This document shows, one piece after another, positions 8,218 to 18,540 of a stretch of DNA of 64,000 nt. This stretch comes from Ideonella benzenivorans (GTDB lineage Bacteria; Pseudomonadota; Gammaproteobacteria; Burkholderiales; Burkholderiaceae_C). The position numbers and the translations under genes are program-made. Positions within the stretch are counted from its first letter, which is position 1, and every line of letters starts with the position of its first letter. The DNA is taken from assembly GCF_020387415.1 (NCBI RefSeq), contig NZ_JAGWCB010000006.1, positions 124,001 through 188,000 of the forward strand, in the 5' to 3' direction. Under the pieces are notes generated by a model. That model was not told where the DNA came from. It saw only the letters and a list, made by a program, of their open reading frames with translations, and made no database searches.

Positions 8218-8889
8218 ATGCGTATCCTGATTGCCGAAGATGACCAGGTGCTGGCGGACGGCCTGTTGCGTTCGCTGCGCGGAACGGGCTATGCGGTCGA
8301 TCAGGTCGGTACCGGCTCCGAGGCAGATGCCGCGCTGGCGGCGCACGAGTTCGATCTCGTGATCCTGGACCTGGGCCTGCCCAAGCTGCACGGGCTGGAG
8401 GTGCTGCGGCGCATGCGCGCGCGGGGTTGCGCCACGCCGGTGCTGATCCTCACCGCGGCCGATTCGGTCGAGCAGCGGGTCAAGGGCCTGGACCTGGGCG
8501 CTGACGATTTCATGGCCAAGCCTTTCTCGCTGCAGGAGCTGGAGGCGCGGGTGCGCGCCCTGACCCGGCGCGGGCTGGGCACGGCCTCCAGCATCATCAA
8601 GCACGGGCCGCTGTCCTTCGATGCCACCGGCCGCGTGGCCTACCTGAACGACCAGATGATCGACCTCTCGGCGCGCGAGATCAGCCTGCTGGAGGTGTTG
8701 TTGCAGCGGGCTGGGCGGCTGGTCAGCAAGGACCAGCTGGTGGCCCGTCTGTGCGAGTGGGGCGAAGAGGTGAGCAACAACGCCATCGAGGTCTACATCC
8801 ACCGCCTGCGCAAGAAGATCGAGCATGGCCCGGTGCGCATCGCCACGGTGCGCGGGCTGGGCTACTGCCTGGAAAAGATTCCCGGTTGA
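8218..8889 (+). CDS. OmpR-family response regulator
   Basis: Two-component response regulator of 223 residues. The N-terminal receiver has the acidic pair EDD at 7-9, the phospho-acceptor Asp51 in VILDLGLPK, and a conserved lysine in FMAKPF. The C-terminal winged helix is of the OmpR/PhoB type (LSAREISLLEVLLQ ... VEVYIHRLRKKI-like segment). A ribosome-binding site, CAGGAGAGAG, precedes the ATG. The cognate kinase follows 55 bases downstream. Sequence flavour is QseB/TctD-like. This pair beside recA is common in Burkholderiales; the signal is unknown. Confidence 0.93.
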   Translation: MRILIAEDDQVLADGLLRSLRGTGYAVDQVGTGSEADAALAAHEFDLVILDLGLPKLHGLEVLRRMRARGCATPVLILTAADSVEQRVKGLDLGADDFMAKPFSLQELEARVRALTRRGLGTASSIIKHGPLSFDATGRVAYLNDQMIDLSAREISLLEVLLQRAGRLVSKDQLVARLCEWGEEVSNNAIEVYIHRLRKKIEHGPVRIATVRGLGYCLEKIPG

Positions 8890-8944
8890 GCGCCCGCCAC
8901 GGTGCCAGCGCGGCGTCAGCCGGCTCCCCTAGGCTGCGCCCACC

Positions 8945-10435
8945 ATGAAGTTGCTCACGTCCGCCCGTCCCGCCAGCGCCCCGCGCGAGCAGCGTTCGCT
9001 GTTCGGCGAGATCCTGGATTGGATGCTGGCGCCACTGCTGCTGCTGTGGCCCATGAGCGTTGCGCTGACCTGGCTGGTGGCGCAGAACATCGCCGCCCGT
9101 CCGTACGACCGCGATCTGGGGCAGTTGGCGCGGGTGGTGTCGCGTCAGATCGCGGCCGAGCTGGCCGTTCACCCGGAGGAGCTGCCGGCCCGTCTGCCCG
9201 AATCCACTGCGGTGCTGCTGCGCAGCGACGAGGTGGACAGGGTGTACTTCCAGGTGCTGGATGCGCAGGGCCGCCTGCTGGCCGGCGACGGCGAGATCCC
9301 GGTGCCGCTGGGGGAGCCTTCGCCGCTGGGCGAGTTGGTCTGGCGTGACGCCGAGGTGTTCAGCGAGCCGGTCCGGGTGGTGGCGGTGCGGCCCACCTTG
9401 CCGGAAGGGGTGGTTTCGCCGATCGCGCTGGTGCAGGTGGCGGAGACCCTGGGCAAGCGCTCGCGCCTGGCCACCGAGATCATCAAGGGCGTGATCCTGC
9501 CGCAGTTCGTGATCCTGCCGGTGGCGGTGCTGCTGGTGTGGTTCGCGCTGGCGCGCGGCATTGCGCCGCTCAACGAGTTGCAGCAGCGCATCCGCCGCCG
9601 CGAGAGCCACGACCTCAGCCCGATCGATGAGCTGGAGGCGCCCGAGGAAGTGGCGCCGCTGGTGCGCTCCATCAACGACCTGCTGGCCCGGCTGGACCAG
9701 TCGGTCGGGGCGCAGAAGCACTTCCTGGCCGATGCGGCGCACCAGCTCAAGACGCCGCTGGCCGGGCTGCGCATGCAGGCCGAGCTGGCCCAGCGCGAGA
9801 TCGATGCCGGCGGCGACACCCGCACCGTGCGGCGTTCGCTGGAGCAGATCGCGCTGTCCAGCCAGCGCGCGGCGCACATGGTCAATCAGCTGCTGTCGAT
9901 GGCCCGGGCCGAGGACGAGGAGCAGGCGCGGCGTCAGCAGCCCTTCGACCTGGCCGAGATCGCCACCGAGACGGTGCAGGACTTCGTGCCCAAGGCGCTG
10001 GAAAAGCGCATCGACCTGGGCTACGAAGGGCCGGCGCCGGGCGAGCCGATGCTGCCGCTGGTGGGCCAGCCGCTGCTGGTGCGCGAGCTGGTGCGCAACC
10101 TGGTGGACAACGCCTTGCAGTACACCCCGGCCGAGGGCACGGTGACCGTGCGCGTGGTGCCCGACCCCTTCGGCCAGGTGGTGGCGCTGCAGGTGGAGGA
10201 CAACGGCCCGGGCATCCCGGCGGCCGAGCGCGAGCAGGTGTTCCAGCCCTTCTACCGCGCCCTGGGGACCGATGTGGACGGCAGCGGCCTGGGCCTGGCC
10301 ATCGTCAAGGAGATTGCCGAACGGCATGGCGCGACGGTGGACATCGACACCGCCCGCGGCGGTGCGCCGGTGCCGCCGGGCGAGCGGCCCGGCACCTTGT
10401 TCACGGTGCGCTTTCCGGTGCTGCCGCCCGCCTGA
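8945..10435 (+). CDS. sensor histidine kinase, TctE/QseC type
   Basis: Membrane sensor kinase of 496 residues. The first transmembrane helix is at about 28-48, followed by a periplasmic sensor region of about 130 residues that resembles the TctE N-terminal domain. The second helix is at about 184-204, followed by a HAMP-like linker. The phospho-acceptor is His266 in DAAHQLKTPL. The HATPase domain has the N box LVRNLVDNALQYT, VEDNGPGIP and GSGLGLAIVKEI. It follows its response regulator and converges on rodA. The stimulus is not predictable from sequence. Confidence 0.93.
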   Translation: MKLLTSARPASAPREQRSLFGEILDWMLAPLLLLWPMSVALTWLVAQNIAARPYDRDLGQLARVVSRQIAAELAVHPEELPARLPESTAVLLRSDEVDRVYFQVLDAQGRLLAGDGEIPVPLGEPSPLGELVWRDAEVFSEPVRVVAVRPTLPEGVVSPIALVQVAETLGKRSRLATEIIKGVILPQFVILPVAVLLVWFALARGIAPLNELQQRIRRRESHDLSPIDELEAPEEVAPLVRSINDLLARLDQSVGAQKHFLADAAHQLKTPLAGLRMQAELAQREIDAGGDTRTVRRSLEQIALSSQRAAHMVNQLLSMARAEDEEQARRQQPFDLAEIATETVQDFVPKALEKRIDLGYEGPAPGEPMLPLVGQPLLVRELVRNLVDNALQYTPAEGTVTVRVVPDPFGQVVALQVEDNGPGIPAAEREQVFQPFYRALGTDVDGSGLGLAIVKEIAERHGATVDIDTARGGAPVPPGERPGTLFTVRFPVLPPA

Positions 10436-10454
10436 GGGCGGCCCACGCAGACCC

Positions 10455-11609
10455 TCAGGTCTGGATGATGCGGCGGCTCTTGGCGATGGACATCAGCATG
10501 CCCAGCGCCAGGCCCAGCGTCACCATCGCGGTGCCGCCGTAGCTGATGAAGGGCAGCGGGATGCCCACCACCGGCAGGATGCCGCTGACCATGCCCATGT
10601 TCACCATCGCGTAGGTGAAGAAGCTCATCGTCAGCGCGCCCGCCAGCAGCCGCGAGAACACGGTGGGCGCCTGGTTGGCGATCACCAGCCCGCGGGCGAT
10701 CACGAAGGTGAAGGCGCCGATCAGCGCCAGCGCGCCGATCAGCCCGAACTCTTCGGCGAAGGCGGCGAACACGAAGTCGGTCGTGCGTTCGGGGATGAAC
10801 TCCAGGTGGGTCTGCGTGCCCTGCATGAAGCCCTTGCCGGTGACGCCACCCGAGCCGATCGCGATCATGCCCTGGATGATGTGAAAGCCCTTGCCCAGCG
10901 GGTCGGTGGTCGGGTCCAGCAGGGTGCAGACGCGGTGCTTCTGGTACTCGCGCAGCAGCGGCCAGGTCACGTCGTCCTGGCAGATGGCGTCGGCCGACAG
11001 CACGATGGCGGTGACCGCGACCGCGCCGGCCAAGAGCACCGGCAGGATCAGCTTCCATGACAGGCCGGCGAAGTAGATCACGTACAGCCCGCCCGAGAGG
11101 ATCAGGATCGCGGTGCCCAGGTCCGGCTGTTTGACCACCAGGCCCACCGGCACCAGCAGCAGCAGCCCGGCCACCACGAAGTCCAGCGGGCGCAGCTGGC
11201 CCTCGCGTTTCTGGAACCACCAGGCCAGCATCAGCGGCATGGCGATCTTCATCAGCTCGCTGGGCTGGATGACCACGCCCACGTTGAGCCAGCGGGTGGC
11301 GCCCTTCTTGGTGATGCCGAACAGCGCGGTGGCCACCAGCAGGGCCAGCCCCAGGCTGTAGAGCGGCACCGCCAGCTGGGCCAGGCGTTGTGGCGGCACC
11401 TGGGCCACGATGAACAGGATGCCCAGGCCCAGCAGCATGTTGCGGCCGTGGTCGCCAAAACGGTTCCCGTTGTCATAGCCGGCCGAGTACATCGTGACCA
11501 GGCCCATCGCGCCCAGCACCAGCAGCCCGGCCAGCAGCGGCAGGTCGAAGCCGCCGAAGATGGGCAGCAACCGGCGCCACAGCGAGGGACGTTCGTAGAC
11601 GACGCTCAT
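10455..11609 (-). CDS. rodA: rod-shape protein RodA (SEDS glycosyltransferase)
   Basis: Peptidoglycan polymerase of the elongasome (384 residues), a SEDS-family membrane protein with about ten helices. Family landmarks: FGDHGRN near residue 50, WLNVGVVIQPSELMKIAMPL, LVVKQPDLGTAILI, AIGSGGVTGKGFMQGTQT and, near the C-terminus, PLPFISYGGTAM. It polymerises lipid II and works with PBP2 (mrdA), whose stop overlaps its start by 4 bases (ATGA). Last gene of the leftward mreBCD-mrdA-rodA operon. Confidence 0.98.
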   Translation of the reverse strand: MSVVYERPSLWRRLLPIFGGFDLPLLAGLLVLGAMGLVTMYSAGYDNGNRFGDHGRNMLLGLGILFIVAQVPPQRLAQLAVPLYSLGLALLVATALFGITKKGATRWLNVGVVIQPSELMKIAMPLMLAWWFQKREGQLRPLDFVVAGLLLLVPVGLVVKQPDLGTAILILSGGLYVIYFAGLSWKLILPVLLAGAVAVTAIVLSADAICQDDVTWPLLREYQKHRVCTLLDPTTDPLGKGFHIIQGMIAIGSGGVTGKGFMQGTQTHLEFIPERTTDFVFAAFAEEFGLIGALALIGAFTFVIARGLVIANQAPTVFSRLLAGALTMSFFTYAMVNMGMVSGILPVVGIPLPFISYGGTAMVTLGLALGMLMSIAKSRRIIQT

Positions 11610-13711
11610 CGGGAGGCTCCTGAGGACATGGGGGCCGCCGGGTGCCGTGGCCCGGCGGCGGCCGAGGGCGCCGCCGCGCTGGCCGCGGCCGACGCGGGTG
11701 TCGAGGCCGCCAGCGCGGCATCAGGGGCGCCCGCCAGCCCCAGCGGCAGGTCCACCGGGTTGGTGCTGGGCAGGGGCACGTCCACCGCGCGGCGCGGCGT
11801 GCCCACCGGCGGGCCGCTGGCCTTGCCCTCGCGCACCAGGGCGATGTCTTCCTCGCTCGGGTACTGGCCCTGCAGCACGTAGTCCAGCACGCGGCGGGCG
11901 ATCGGCGCTGCGGCGGCCGCGCCCCAGCCGGCGTTCTCGACGATCAAGGCCAGGGCGACCCGTGGGTTGTCGCGCGGTGCGAAGGCGATGTAGAGCGAGT
12001 GGTCGCGCTGGTGTTCGACCACCCGGGCGGCACTGTACTTCTCGTTGCCCCGCATCGTGACGGCCTGGGCCGTGCCGGTCTTGCCGCCGCTGATGTACGG
12101 GGCGCCGGCAAAGACCCGCGACGAGGTGCCGGCCTGGGCCACGCCCACCATCGCGTCCAGCACCAGCGCGACGTCCTGCGGCTTGAGCGGCAGCGGCGGC
12201 AGGGCCTTGGACGAGACGATGCGCTTCTCGTGGGTGACCAGGTCCTCGACCTCGCGCACCAGCCGGGGCTCGAAACGCTGGCCGCCGGAGCTGAGCGTGG
12301 CCATGGCCGTGGCCAGCTGGGTCATCGTGAAGTTGTTGTAGCCCTGGCCGATGCCCAGCGACACCGTCTCGCCGGGGTACCACTTCTTCTGCTCGGGGCG
12401 CTTGTAGGTGCGCCGTTTCCAATCGGTGGAGGGCAGCACGCCGGTGACCTCGCCCTCCAGGTCGATGCCGGTCTTGCGGCCGAAGCCGAAGGGTTCGAGC
12501 TGGTCGTGGATCAGGTCCACGCCCATCTCCACCGCCAGGCTGTAGAAGTAGACGTTCGACGAGGTGACGATGGCCAGCCGCATGTCCTTGGGGCCGGCTC
12601 GGTCGGTTTCCGGGCTGCCGAAGGTGTGGCCGCCGAAGGTGTAGCTCAGGTTGTCCTGGATCACCAGATGCGGGTCGCGCTTGCCGGTGGTGAGTGCCGC
12701 CACCGCCATGTAGGGCTTGAAGGTGGAGCCCGGCGGGTAGGTGCCGCGCAGCGCGCGGTTGAGCAGCGGCTTGTCGATCGATTCGTTCAGCTCGCGCCAG
12801 CTGTCGAAGTCGATGCCATCGACGAACAGGTTGGGGTCGAAGGTGGGCTTGGAAACGAAGGCCAGCACTTCGCCATTGCGCGGGTCGATGGCCACCAGCG
12901 CGCCGCGGCGGTTGCCGTAGAGCTGTTCCACCAGGTTCTGCAGCTTGATGTCGATCGACAGGTGCAGCTCGTTGCCCGGCGTCGGGGGGTGGCTGTTCAG
13001 GCGCCGCACGGCGCGGCCGCTGGCGGCGGTCTCCACCTCCTCGTAGCCCGTCTGGCCGTGCAGCTCGGCCTCGTAGGCCTGCTCCAGCCCCAGCTTGCCG
13101 ATGTACTCGGTGCCGCGGTAGTTGGCCTGGCGGTCTTCGTCCCAGTCCTCCATCGCGGTCTTCTCGGCCTGGTTGATGCGGCCGATGTAGCCCAGCAGGT
13201 GGCTGGCCGTGTCGCCCAGCGGGTAGTTGCGGAACAGCCGGGCCTTGATGTCCACGCCGGGGAAGCGGAAGCGCTGCGCCAGGAAACGGGCCACCTCCTC
13301 GTCGGTCAGCTTGGTGCGGATGGGCAGGCTCTCGAAGCTCTTGCCCTCCTCCATCGCCCGCTTGAAGCGCTTGCGGTCGCGCGGCTGGATGTCGATCAGC
13401 TGGGCCAGCTGGCCGATCGTCTCTTCCAGGTTGGCCACCTTGGAGGGGGTGATCTCCAGCGTGTAGGCGGTGTAGTTGTTGGCCAGCACCACGCCGTTGC
13501 GGTCCAGGATGCGGCCGCGCTGCGGCACGATGGGCAGCACCGCGATGCGGTTGGCCTCGGCCCGGGTGGAGAGTTCGGCGTGCCGCGCCACCTGCAGCAC
13601 CACCAGCCGGGTGATCAGCAGCCCGAAGCACAGCAGCACGAAGGCGGCCGCCGCGATCGAGCGGAAGCGGAAGCGCTCCAGTTCCCGCTGGATGTTGCGC
13701 AACTCGGTCAT
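11606..13711 (-). CDS. mrdA: penicillin-binding protein 2
   Basis: Class B transpeptidase that crosslinks peptidoglycan during elongation (701 residues, somewhat longer than the usual 630-650). One N-terminal membrane helix at about 19-38, then the pedestal dimerisation domain, then the transpeptidase with Ser329 in GSTFK (SxxK 329-332), SSN at 384-386 and KTG at 544-546. Extra length comes from an Ala/Pro/Ser-rich C-terminal tail beyond about residue 645. It starts 13 bases after mreD and overlaps rodA. Confidence 0.98.
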   Translation of the reverse strand: MTELRNIQRELERFRFRSIAAAAFVLLCFGLLITRLVVLQVARHAELSTRAEANRIAVLPIVPQRGRILDRNGVVLANNYTAYTLEITPSKVANLEETIGQLAQLIDIQPRDRKRFKRAMEEGKSFESLPIRTKLTDEEVARFLAQRFRFPGVDIKARLFRNYPLGDTASHLLGYIGRINQAEKTAMEDWDEDRQANYRGTEYIGKLGLEQAYEAELHGQTGYEEVETAASGRAVRRLNSHPPTPGNELHLSIDIKLQNLVEQLYGNRRGALVAIDPRNGEVLAFVSKPTFDPNLFVDGIDFDSWRELNESIDKPLLNRALRGTYPPGSTFKPYMAVAALTTGKRDPHLVIQDNLSYTFGGHTFGSPETDRAGPKDMRLAIVTSSNVYFYSLAVEMGVDLIHDQLEPFGFGRKTGIDLEGEVTGVLPSTDWKRRTYKRPEQKKWYPGETVSLGIGQGYNNFTMTQLATAMATLSSGGQRFEPRLVREVEDLVTHEKRIVSSKALPPLPLKPQDVALVLDAMVGVAQAGTSSRVFAGAPYISGGKTGTAQAVTMRGNEKYSAARVVEHQRDHSLYIAFAPRDNPRVALALIVENAGWGAAAAAPIARRVLDYVLQGQYPSEEDIALVREGKASGPPVGTPRRAVDVPLPSTNPVDLPLGLAGAPDAALAASTPASAAASAAAPSAAAGPRHPAAPMSSGASR

Positions 13712-13724
13712 GCGGTCACCCGGG

Positions 13725-14249
13725 TCACAGCGGGCGGTTCTTGTCGGGGTCCGGCGGGCGGCGCTGCGGGGCCAGCAGCACCGCGCTGGCCACCGGCCAC
13801 AGCAGGGTTTCGGCCAGCGGGGCGATCAGGAAGCTCCAGCCGGGCAGGCCGTCGCCGGCCACCAGGCGCACCAGCAGCGTCACCAGCGCGCCCAGGAAGA
13901 AAGCGGGCGCTACCTGCGGCATCTGGCCCGAGGGGCCGAACCACAGGGCCCGGCGGTGGATGGCGATGCCGAAGAAGCTCTGCAGGCTGTAGGCCAGCGC
14001 ATGCTGGCCCAGCAGCGAGCCGTGGTGCACGTCGATCAGCAGGCCGAGCACGAAGGCGGTCGTGATGCCGACCCGGCGGGGCTGGTGCACGCTCCAGAAC
14101 ACCAGCACCAGGGCCAGGAAGTCGGGCATCCAGGGCAGCGGGCCCAGGGGCAGCAGGTTCAGCACCAGGGCCACCAGCAGCGAGGTCCACAGGAACCAGG
14201 GGTTGACGGGCAGCAGCAGCTGGTCCGCCGCGCGCGGCATGATGCTCAT
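13725..14249 (-). CDS. mreD: rod-shape-determining protein MreD
   Basis: Small inner-membrane protein (174 residues) of the elongasome with five or so hydrophobic helices. It begins MSIMPRAADQ followed by WFLWTSLLVALVLNLLPLG, has the family stretch PDFLALVLVFWSVHQPRRVG, and a LGLLIDVHHGSLLGQHALAY segment. The start overlaps the mreC stop by 4 bases (ATGA), indicating coupling. It works with MreC to link cytoplasmic MreB to RodA/PBP2. Confidence 0.96.
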   Translation of the reverse strand: MSIMPRAADQLLLPVNPWFLWTSLLVALVLNLLPLGPLPWMPDFLALVLVFWSVHQPRRVGITTAFVLGLLIDVHHGSLLGQHALAYSLQSFFGIAIHRRALWFGPSGQMPQVAPAFFLGALVTLLVRLVAGDGLPGWSFLIAPLAETLLWPVASAVLLAPQRRPPDPDKNRPL

Positions 14250-15196
14250 TTCGGCGCGCTCCCGAACTCGTTGGCACTGGCGGCGGAGGCGGCCGAGGCC
14301 GCGGCGCTGGCGGCGGCCACCGCGGCGGCCACGGCCGTGTCGGCCTGGGTGTTGACCGGGCCCAGCAGCAGCACGAAGCGCAGGCCGCCGGTCTTGGCTG
14401 CCGGTGTCAGGCTGATGTGGGCGAAGCCGCCTTCGCCCTGGCGGTTGACGCTGTTCACCTTGGCCACCGGCACGCCGGCGGGGTAGAGGCCGTCGATGCC
14501 GCTGGTCAGCAGCAGGTCACCGGGCTTCACATCGTCGTTGGTGGCCACGAAACGCAGTTCCATCTGGGCCTCGTCCCCGGTGCCGAAGGCGGCGCTGCGG
14601 TGCTGGGTGCGGGCGTTCAGCACCGGGATGGTCGCGTCCCGGTCGGCCAGCAGCGTCACCTCCGAGGACAGCAGGTAGGTGCGGGTGACCTGGCCGAGGA
14701 TGCCGTGCTCGTTCATCACCGGCGCCCCGGCCACCACGCCCTGGCGGGTGCCGCGGTCGATGAAGATCTTGTGCACATAGGGGTCGGGGGCCTCGTACAG
14801 CACCTCGGCCACCTGGCTGTGCGGCGGTACGGCCGGCCGCAGGTCCAGCAGGGCGCGCAGCTGCGCGTTCTCCTGCGCCAGGCGGTCGGCGCGGGTGGCC
14901 TGTTCGGCCTGGGCCGTCAGCTGGTGTTGCAAGGCCTCGTTGCGGGCCAGGGCCTGGCGCAGGCCGCCCACGTAGTCGGCGCTGCCCGCGGCCAGCTCCA
15001 CCGGCAGGCCCACGGCCTGCACGACGGGCACCAGCGCCGTGGCCAGCCCGTTGCGCAGGGGCTGGATCAGGGCAAAACGGTGATCTGCGGCCATCAGGAA
15101 GATGGCCAGGGCCGCCGCCAGCAGCAGCCTCGACAGGGCCGAGGGGCCCTGGTGGAAGAACGGCGGCGGGTTGCGGTCGAGCGTGCCGAGCGGCAT
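14246..15196 (-). CDS. mreC: rod-shape-determining protein MreC
   Basis: Periplasmic elongasome scaffold (316 residues): a short cytoplasmic N-terminus with RNPPPFFHQGPSAL, a membrane helix at about 22-40, a coiled coil at about 75-115 (LARNEALQHQLTAQAEQA), then the beta-barrel domain containing DRGTRQGV, NEHGILGQV and DLLLTSGIDGLYPAGVPV. The last 35 residues are a low-complexity Ala/Ser tail. Second gene of the operon, 39 bases after mreB. Confidence 0.97.
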   Translation of the reverse strand: MPLGTLDRNPPPFFHQGPSALSRLLLAAALAIFLMAADHRFALIQPLRNGLATALVPVVQAVGLPVELAAGSADYVGGLRQALARNEALQHQLTAQAEQATRADRLAQENAQLRALLDLRPAVPPHSQVAEVLYEAPDPYVHKIFIDRGTRQGVVAGAPVMNEHGILGQVTRTYLLSSEVTLLADRDATIPVLNARTQHRSAAFGTGDEAQMELRFVATNDDVKPGDLLLTSGIDGLYPAGVPVAKVNSVNRQGEGGFAHISLTPAAKTGGLRFVLLLGPVNTQADTAVAAAVAAASAAASAASAASANEFGSAPK

Positions 15197-15235
15197 GGGT
15201 GTCGTCCCGGGGCGCGCCAGGCGCCCGCCGAAGTC

Positions 15236-16669
<1,434 letters not shown>

Positions 16670-16969
16670 ATGGCCCTGACCCCTGCGGACGTGAGCCGCA
16701 TTGCCGAGCTGGCACGCCTGGAACTCTCCGGCGCCGAGGCCGACGCAATGCTGGTCCAGCTCAACGATTTCTTCGGCATCGTCGAACAGATGAGCGCCGT
16801 CGACACCTCTGGTGTCGAACCTTTGTACACCCCGCTGTCGGCGGTGATGGACGTGCAGCTGCGCCTGCGCGAGGACGCCGTCACCGAAGGCAATGACCGT
16901 GAGCGCAACCAGCGCAGCGCCCCGGCCGTCGAGGGCGGCCTGTTCCTCGTGCCCAAGGTGATCGAATGA
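16670..16969 (+). CDS. gatC: Asp-tRNA(Asn)/Glu-tRNA(Gln) amidotransferase subunit C
   Basis: Small subunit (99 residues) that clamps GatA to GatB in the tRNA-dependent transamidation complex. Family sequence: [17 protein letters not shown] at the N-terminus and a C-terminal half containing [13 protein letters not shown] and [16 protein letters not shown]. The start MALTPADV is the conserved one; the frame extends 18 codons upstream without similarity. Its stop overlaps the gatA start by 4 bases (ATGA). Confidence 0.97.
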   Translation: MALTPADVSRIAELARLELSGAEADAMLVQLNDFFGIVEQMSAVDTSGVEPLYTPLSAVMDVQLRLREDAVTEGNDRERNQRSAPAVEGGLFLVPKVIE

Positions 16970-18459
16970 GCGCGGACCTGCACACCCTGGGCGTGGCCGC
17001 CGCCGCCCGCGCCCTGGCCGACAAGACCGTCTCCAGCGTCGAGCTGACCCAGGCCCTGCTGGCCCGGGCCGAGGCCCATGCCGCGCTGGGCGCCTTCCTG
17101 CACCTGGACCGTGACGGCGCCCTGGCCGCCGCCCAGGCCGCCGATGCCGCCCGCGCCGCCGGCCAGGCCGGCGTGCTGACCGGCGTGCCGCTGGCGCACA
17201 AGGACATCTTCGTCACCACCGATGCCCCGACCACCGCTGGCTCCAAGATGCTGGCGGGCTACCAGAGCCCCTTCGACGCCACCGTGGTGGCGCGGCTGAA
17301 GGCGGCCGGCACGGTCAGCCTGGGCAAGCTCAACTGTGACGAGTTCGCGATGGGCTCGGCCAACGAGAACTCGGCCTACAGCCCGGTGCAGAACCCCTGG
17401 GACCGCAGCCGGGTGCCCGGCGGCTCCTCCGGCGGCTCGGCCGCCGCGGTGGCGGCGCGCCTGGTGCCGGCGGCCACCGGCACCGACACCGGCGGCTCGA
17501 TCCGCCAGCCGGCCAGCTTCTCGGGCCTGACCGGCATCAAGCCCACCTATGGCGTCTGCAGCCGCTACGGCATGATCGCCTTCGCCTCCAGCCTGGACCA
17601 GGCCGGCCCGATGGCCCGCTCGGCCGAGGACTGCGCGCTGCTGCTGTCGGCCATGAGCGGCTTCGACGAGCGCGACAGCACCAGCGCCCAGCGCCCGCCG
17701 CAGGATTTCCATGCCCAAATGCTGGCCCCGCGCGAGGGCGCCAGCGCCGCCAAGCCGCTGCAGGGCCTGCGCATCGGCCTGCCCAAGGAGTTCTTCCCGA
17801 CGGCCCTGGCCGCGGACGTGGACGGCGCGGTGCGTGCCGCCCTGGCCCAGCTGGAGTCCCTGGGCGCCACGCTGGTGGAGGTCAGCCTGCCGCGCACCGA
17901 GCTGTCCATCCCGGTGTACTACATCATTGCCCCGGCCGAGGCCAGTTCCAACCTGAGCCGCTTCGACGGCGTCAAGTTCGGGCACCGCGCGGCGCAGTAC
18001 ACCGACCTGCTGGACATGTACAAGAAGACCCGGGCCGAAGGCTTTGGCCCCGAGGTCAAGCGTCGGATCATGATCGGCACCTATGTGCTCTCGCACGGCT
18101 ACTACGACGCCTACTACCTGCAGGCGCAAAAGCTGCGCCGCATGATCGCCGACGACTTCCAGCGCTGCTTCCAGCAGTGCGACGTCATCGCCGGCCCGGT
18201 GGCACCGACGGTGGCCTGGCAGATCGGCGCCCAGGGCGACGACCCGCTGCAGGCCTATCTGGCCGACATCTTCACGCTGCCCGCCAGCCTGGCCGGCCTG
18301 CCCGGCATGAGCGTGCCGGCCGGCTTTGGCGCCCACGGCATGCCGGTGGGCCTGCAGCTGATCGGCAACTACTTCCAGGAAGGCACTCTGCTGCAGGCCG
18401 CGCACGCGCTGCAGCAGGTGACCGACCACCACCTCCGCACCCCGGAGGGTTACCTGTGA
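16966..18459 (+). CDS. gatA: Asp-tRNA(Asn)/Glu-tRNA(Gln) amidotransferase subunit A
   Basis: Amidase-signature glutaminase (497 residues) that releases ammonia from glutamine for conversion of Glu-tRNA(Gln) or Asp-tRNA(Asn). The Ser-cisSer-Lys triad is visible at Lys79 (AHKD), Ser154 (GGSSGGSAA) and Ser178 (TGGSIRQPA), the numbering I recall for the S. aureus enzyme. Translationally coupled to gatC and followed after 81 bases by gatB. Confidence 0.98.
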   Translation: MSADLHTLGVAAAARALADKTVSSVELTQALLARAEAHAALGAFLHLDRDGALAAAQAADAARAAGQAGVLTGVPLAHKDIFVTTDAPTTAGSKMLAGYQSPFDATVVARLKAAGTVSLGKLNCDEFAMGSANENSAYSPVQNPWDRSRVPGGSSGGSAAAVAARLVPAATGTDTGGSIRQPASFSGLTGIKPTYGVCSRYGMIAFASSLDQAGPMARSAEDCALLLSAMSGFDERDSTSAQRPPQDFHAQMLAPREGASAAKPLQGLRIGLPKEFFPTALAADVDGAVRAALAQLESLGATLVEVSLPRTELSIPVYYIIAPAEASSNLSRFDGVKFGHRAAQYTDLLDMYKKTRAEGFGPEVKRRIMIGTYVLSHGYYDAYYLQAQKLRRMIADDFQRCFQQCDVIAGPVAPTVAWQIGAQGDDPLQAYLADIFTLPASLAGLPGMSVPAGFGAHGMPVGLQLIGNYFQEGTLLQAAHALQQVTDHHLRTPEGYL

Positions 18460-18540
18460 GCCCCCTGGCTTGCGGCTGCGCCGCAGCGCGACCCCCCTTG
18501 GGGGCGCGTTTTCCTTGGGGCGGCCCGGCGGAAAACTGAC
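18460..18540. repeat. GC-rich intergenic element between gatA and gatB
   Basis: The spacer contains GCCCCCTGGCTTGCGGCTG, then a palindromic core CCCCCCTTGGGGGCGCG and CTTGGGGCGGCCCGGCGGAAAA. It resembles the spacer at 42618-42690 (CCCCCCTGGGGGCGCC ... AGCCCGGCC). From memory, intergenic elements of this type are dispersed in Comamonadaceae and related genomes; I could not count copies. No ribosome-binding site for gatB is obvious in it. Confidence 0.5.

Noticed and set aside
11642-14065. Open frame of about 800 codons opposite mrdA and mreD
   Set aside because: Antisense to essential elongasome genes; no family similarity visible.
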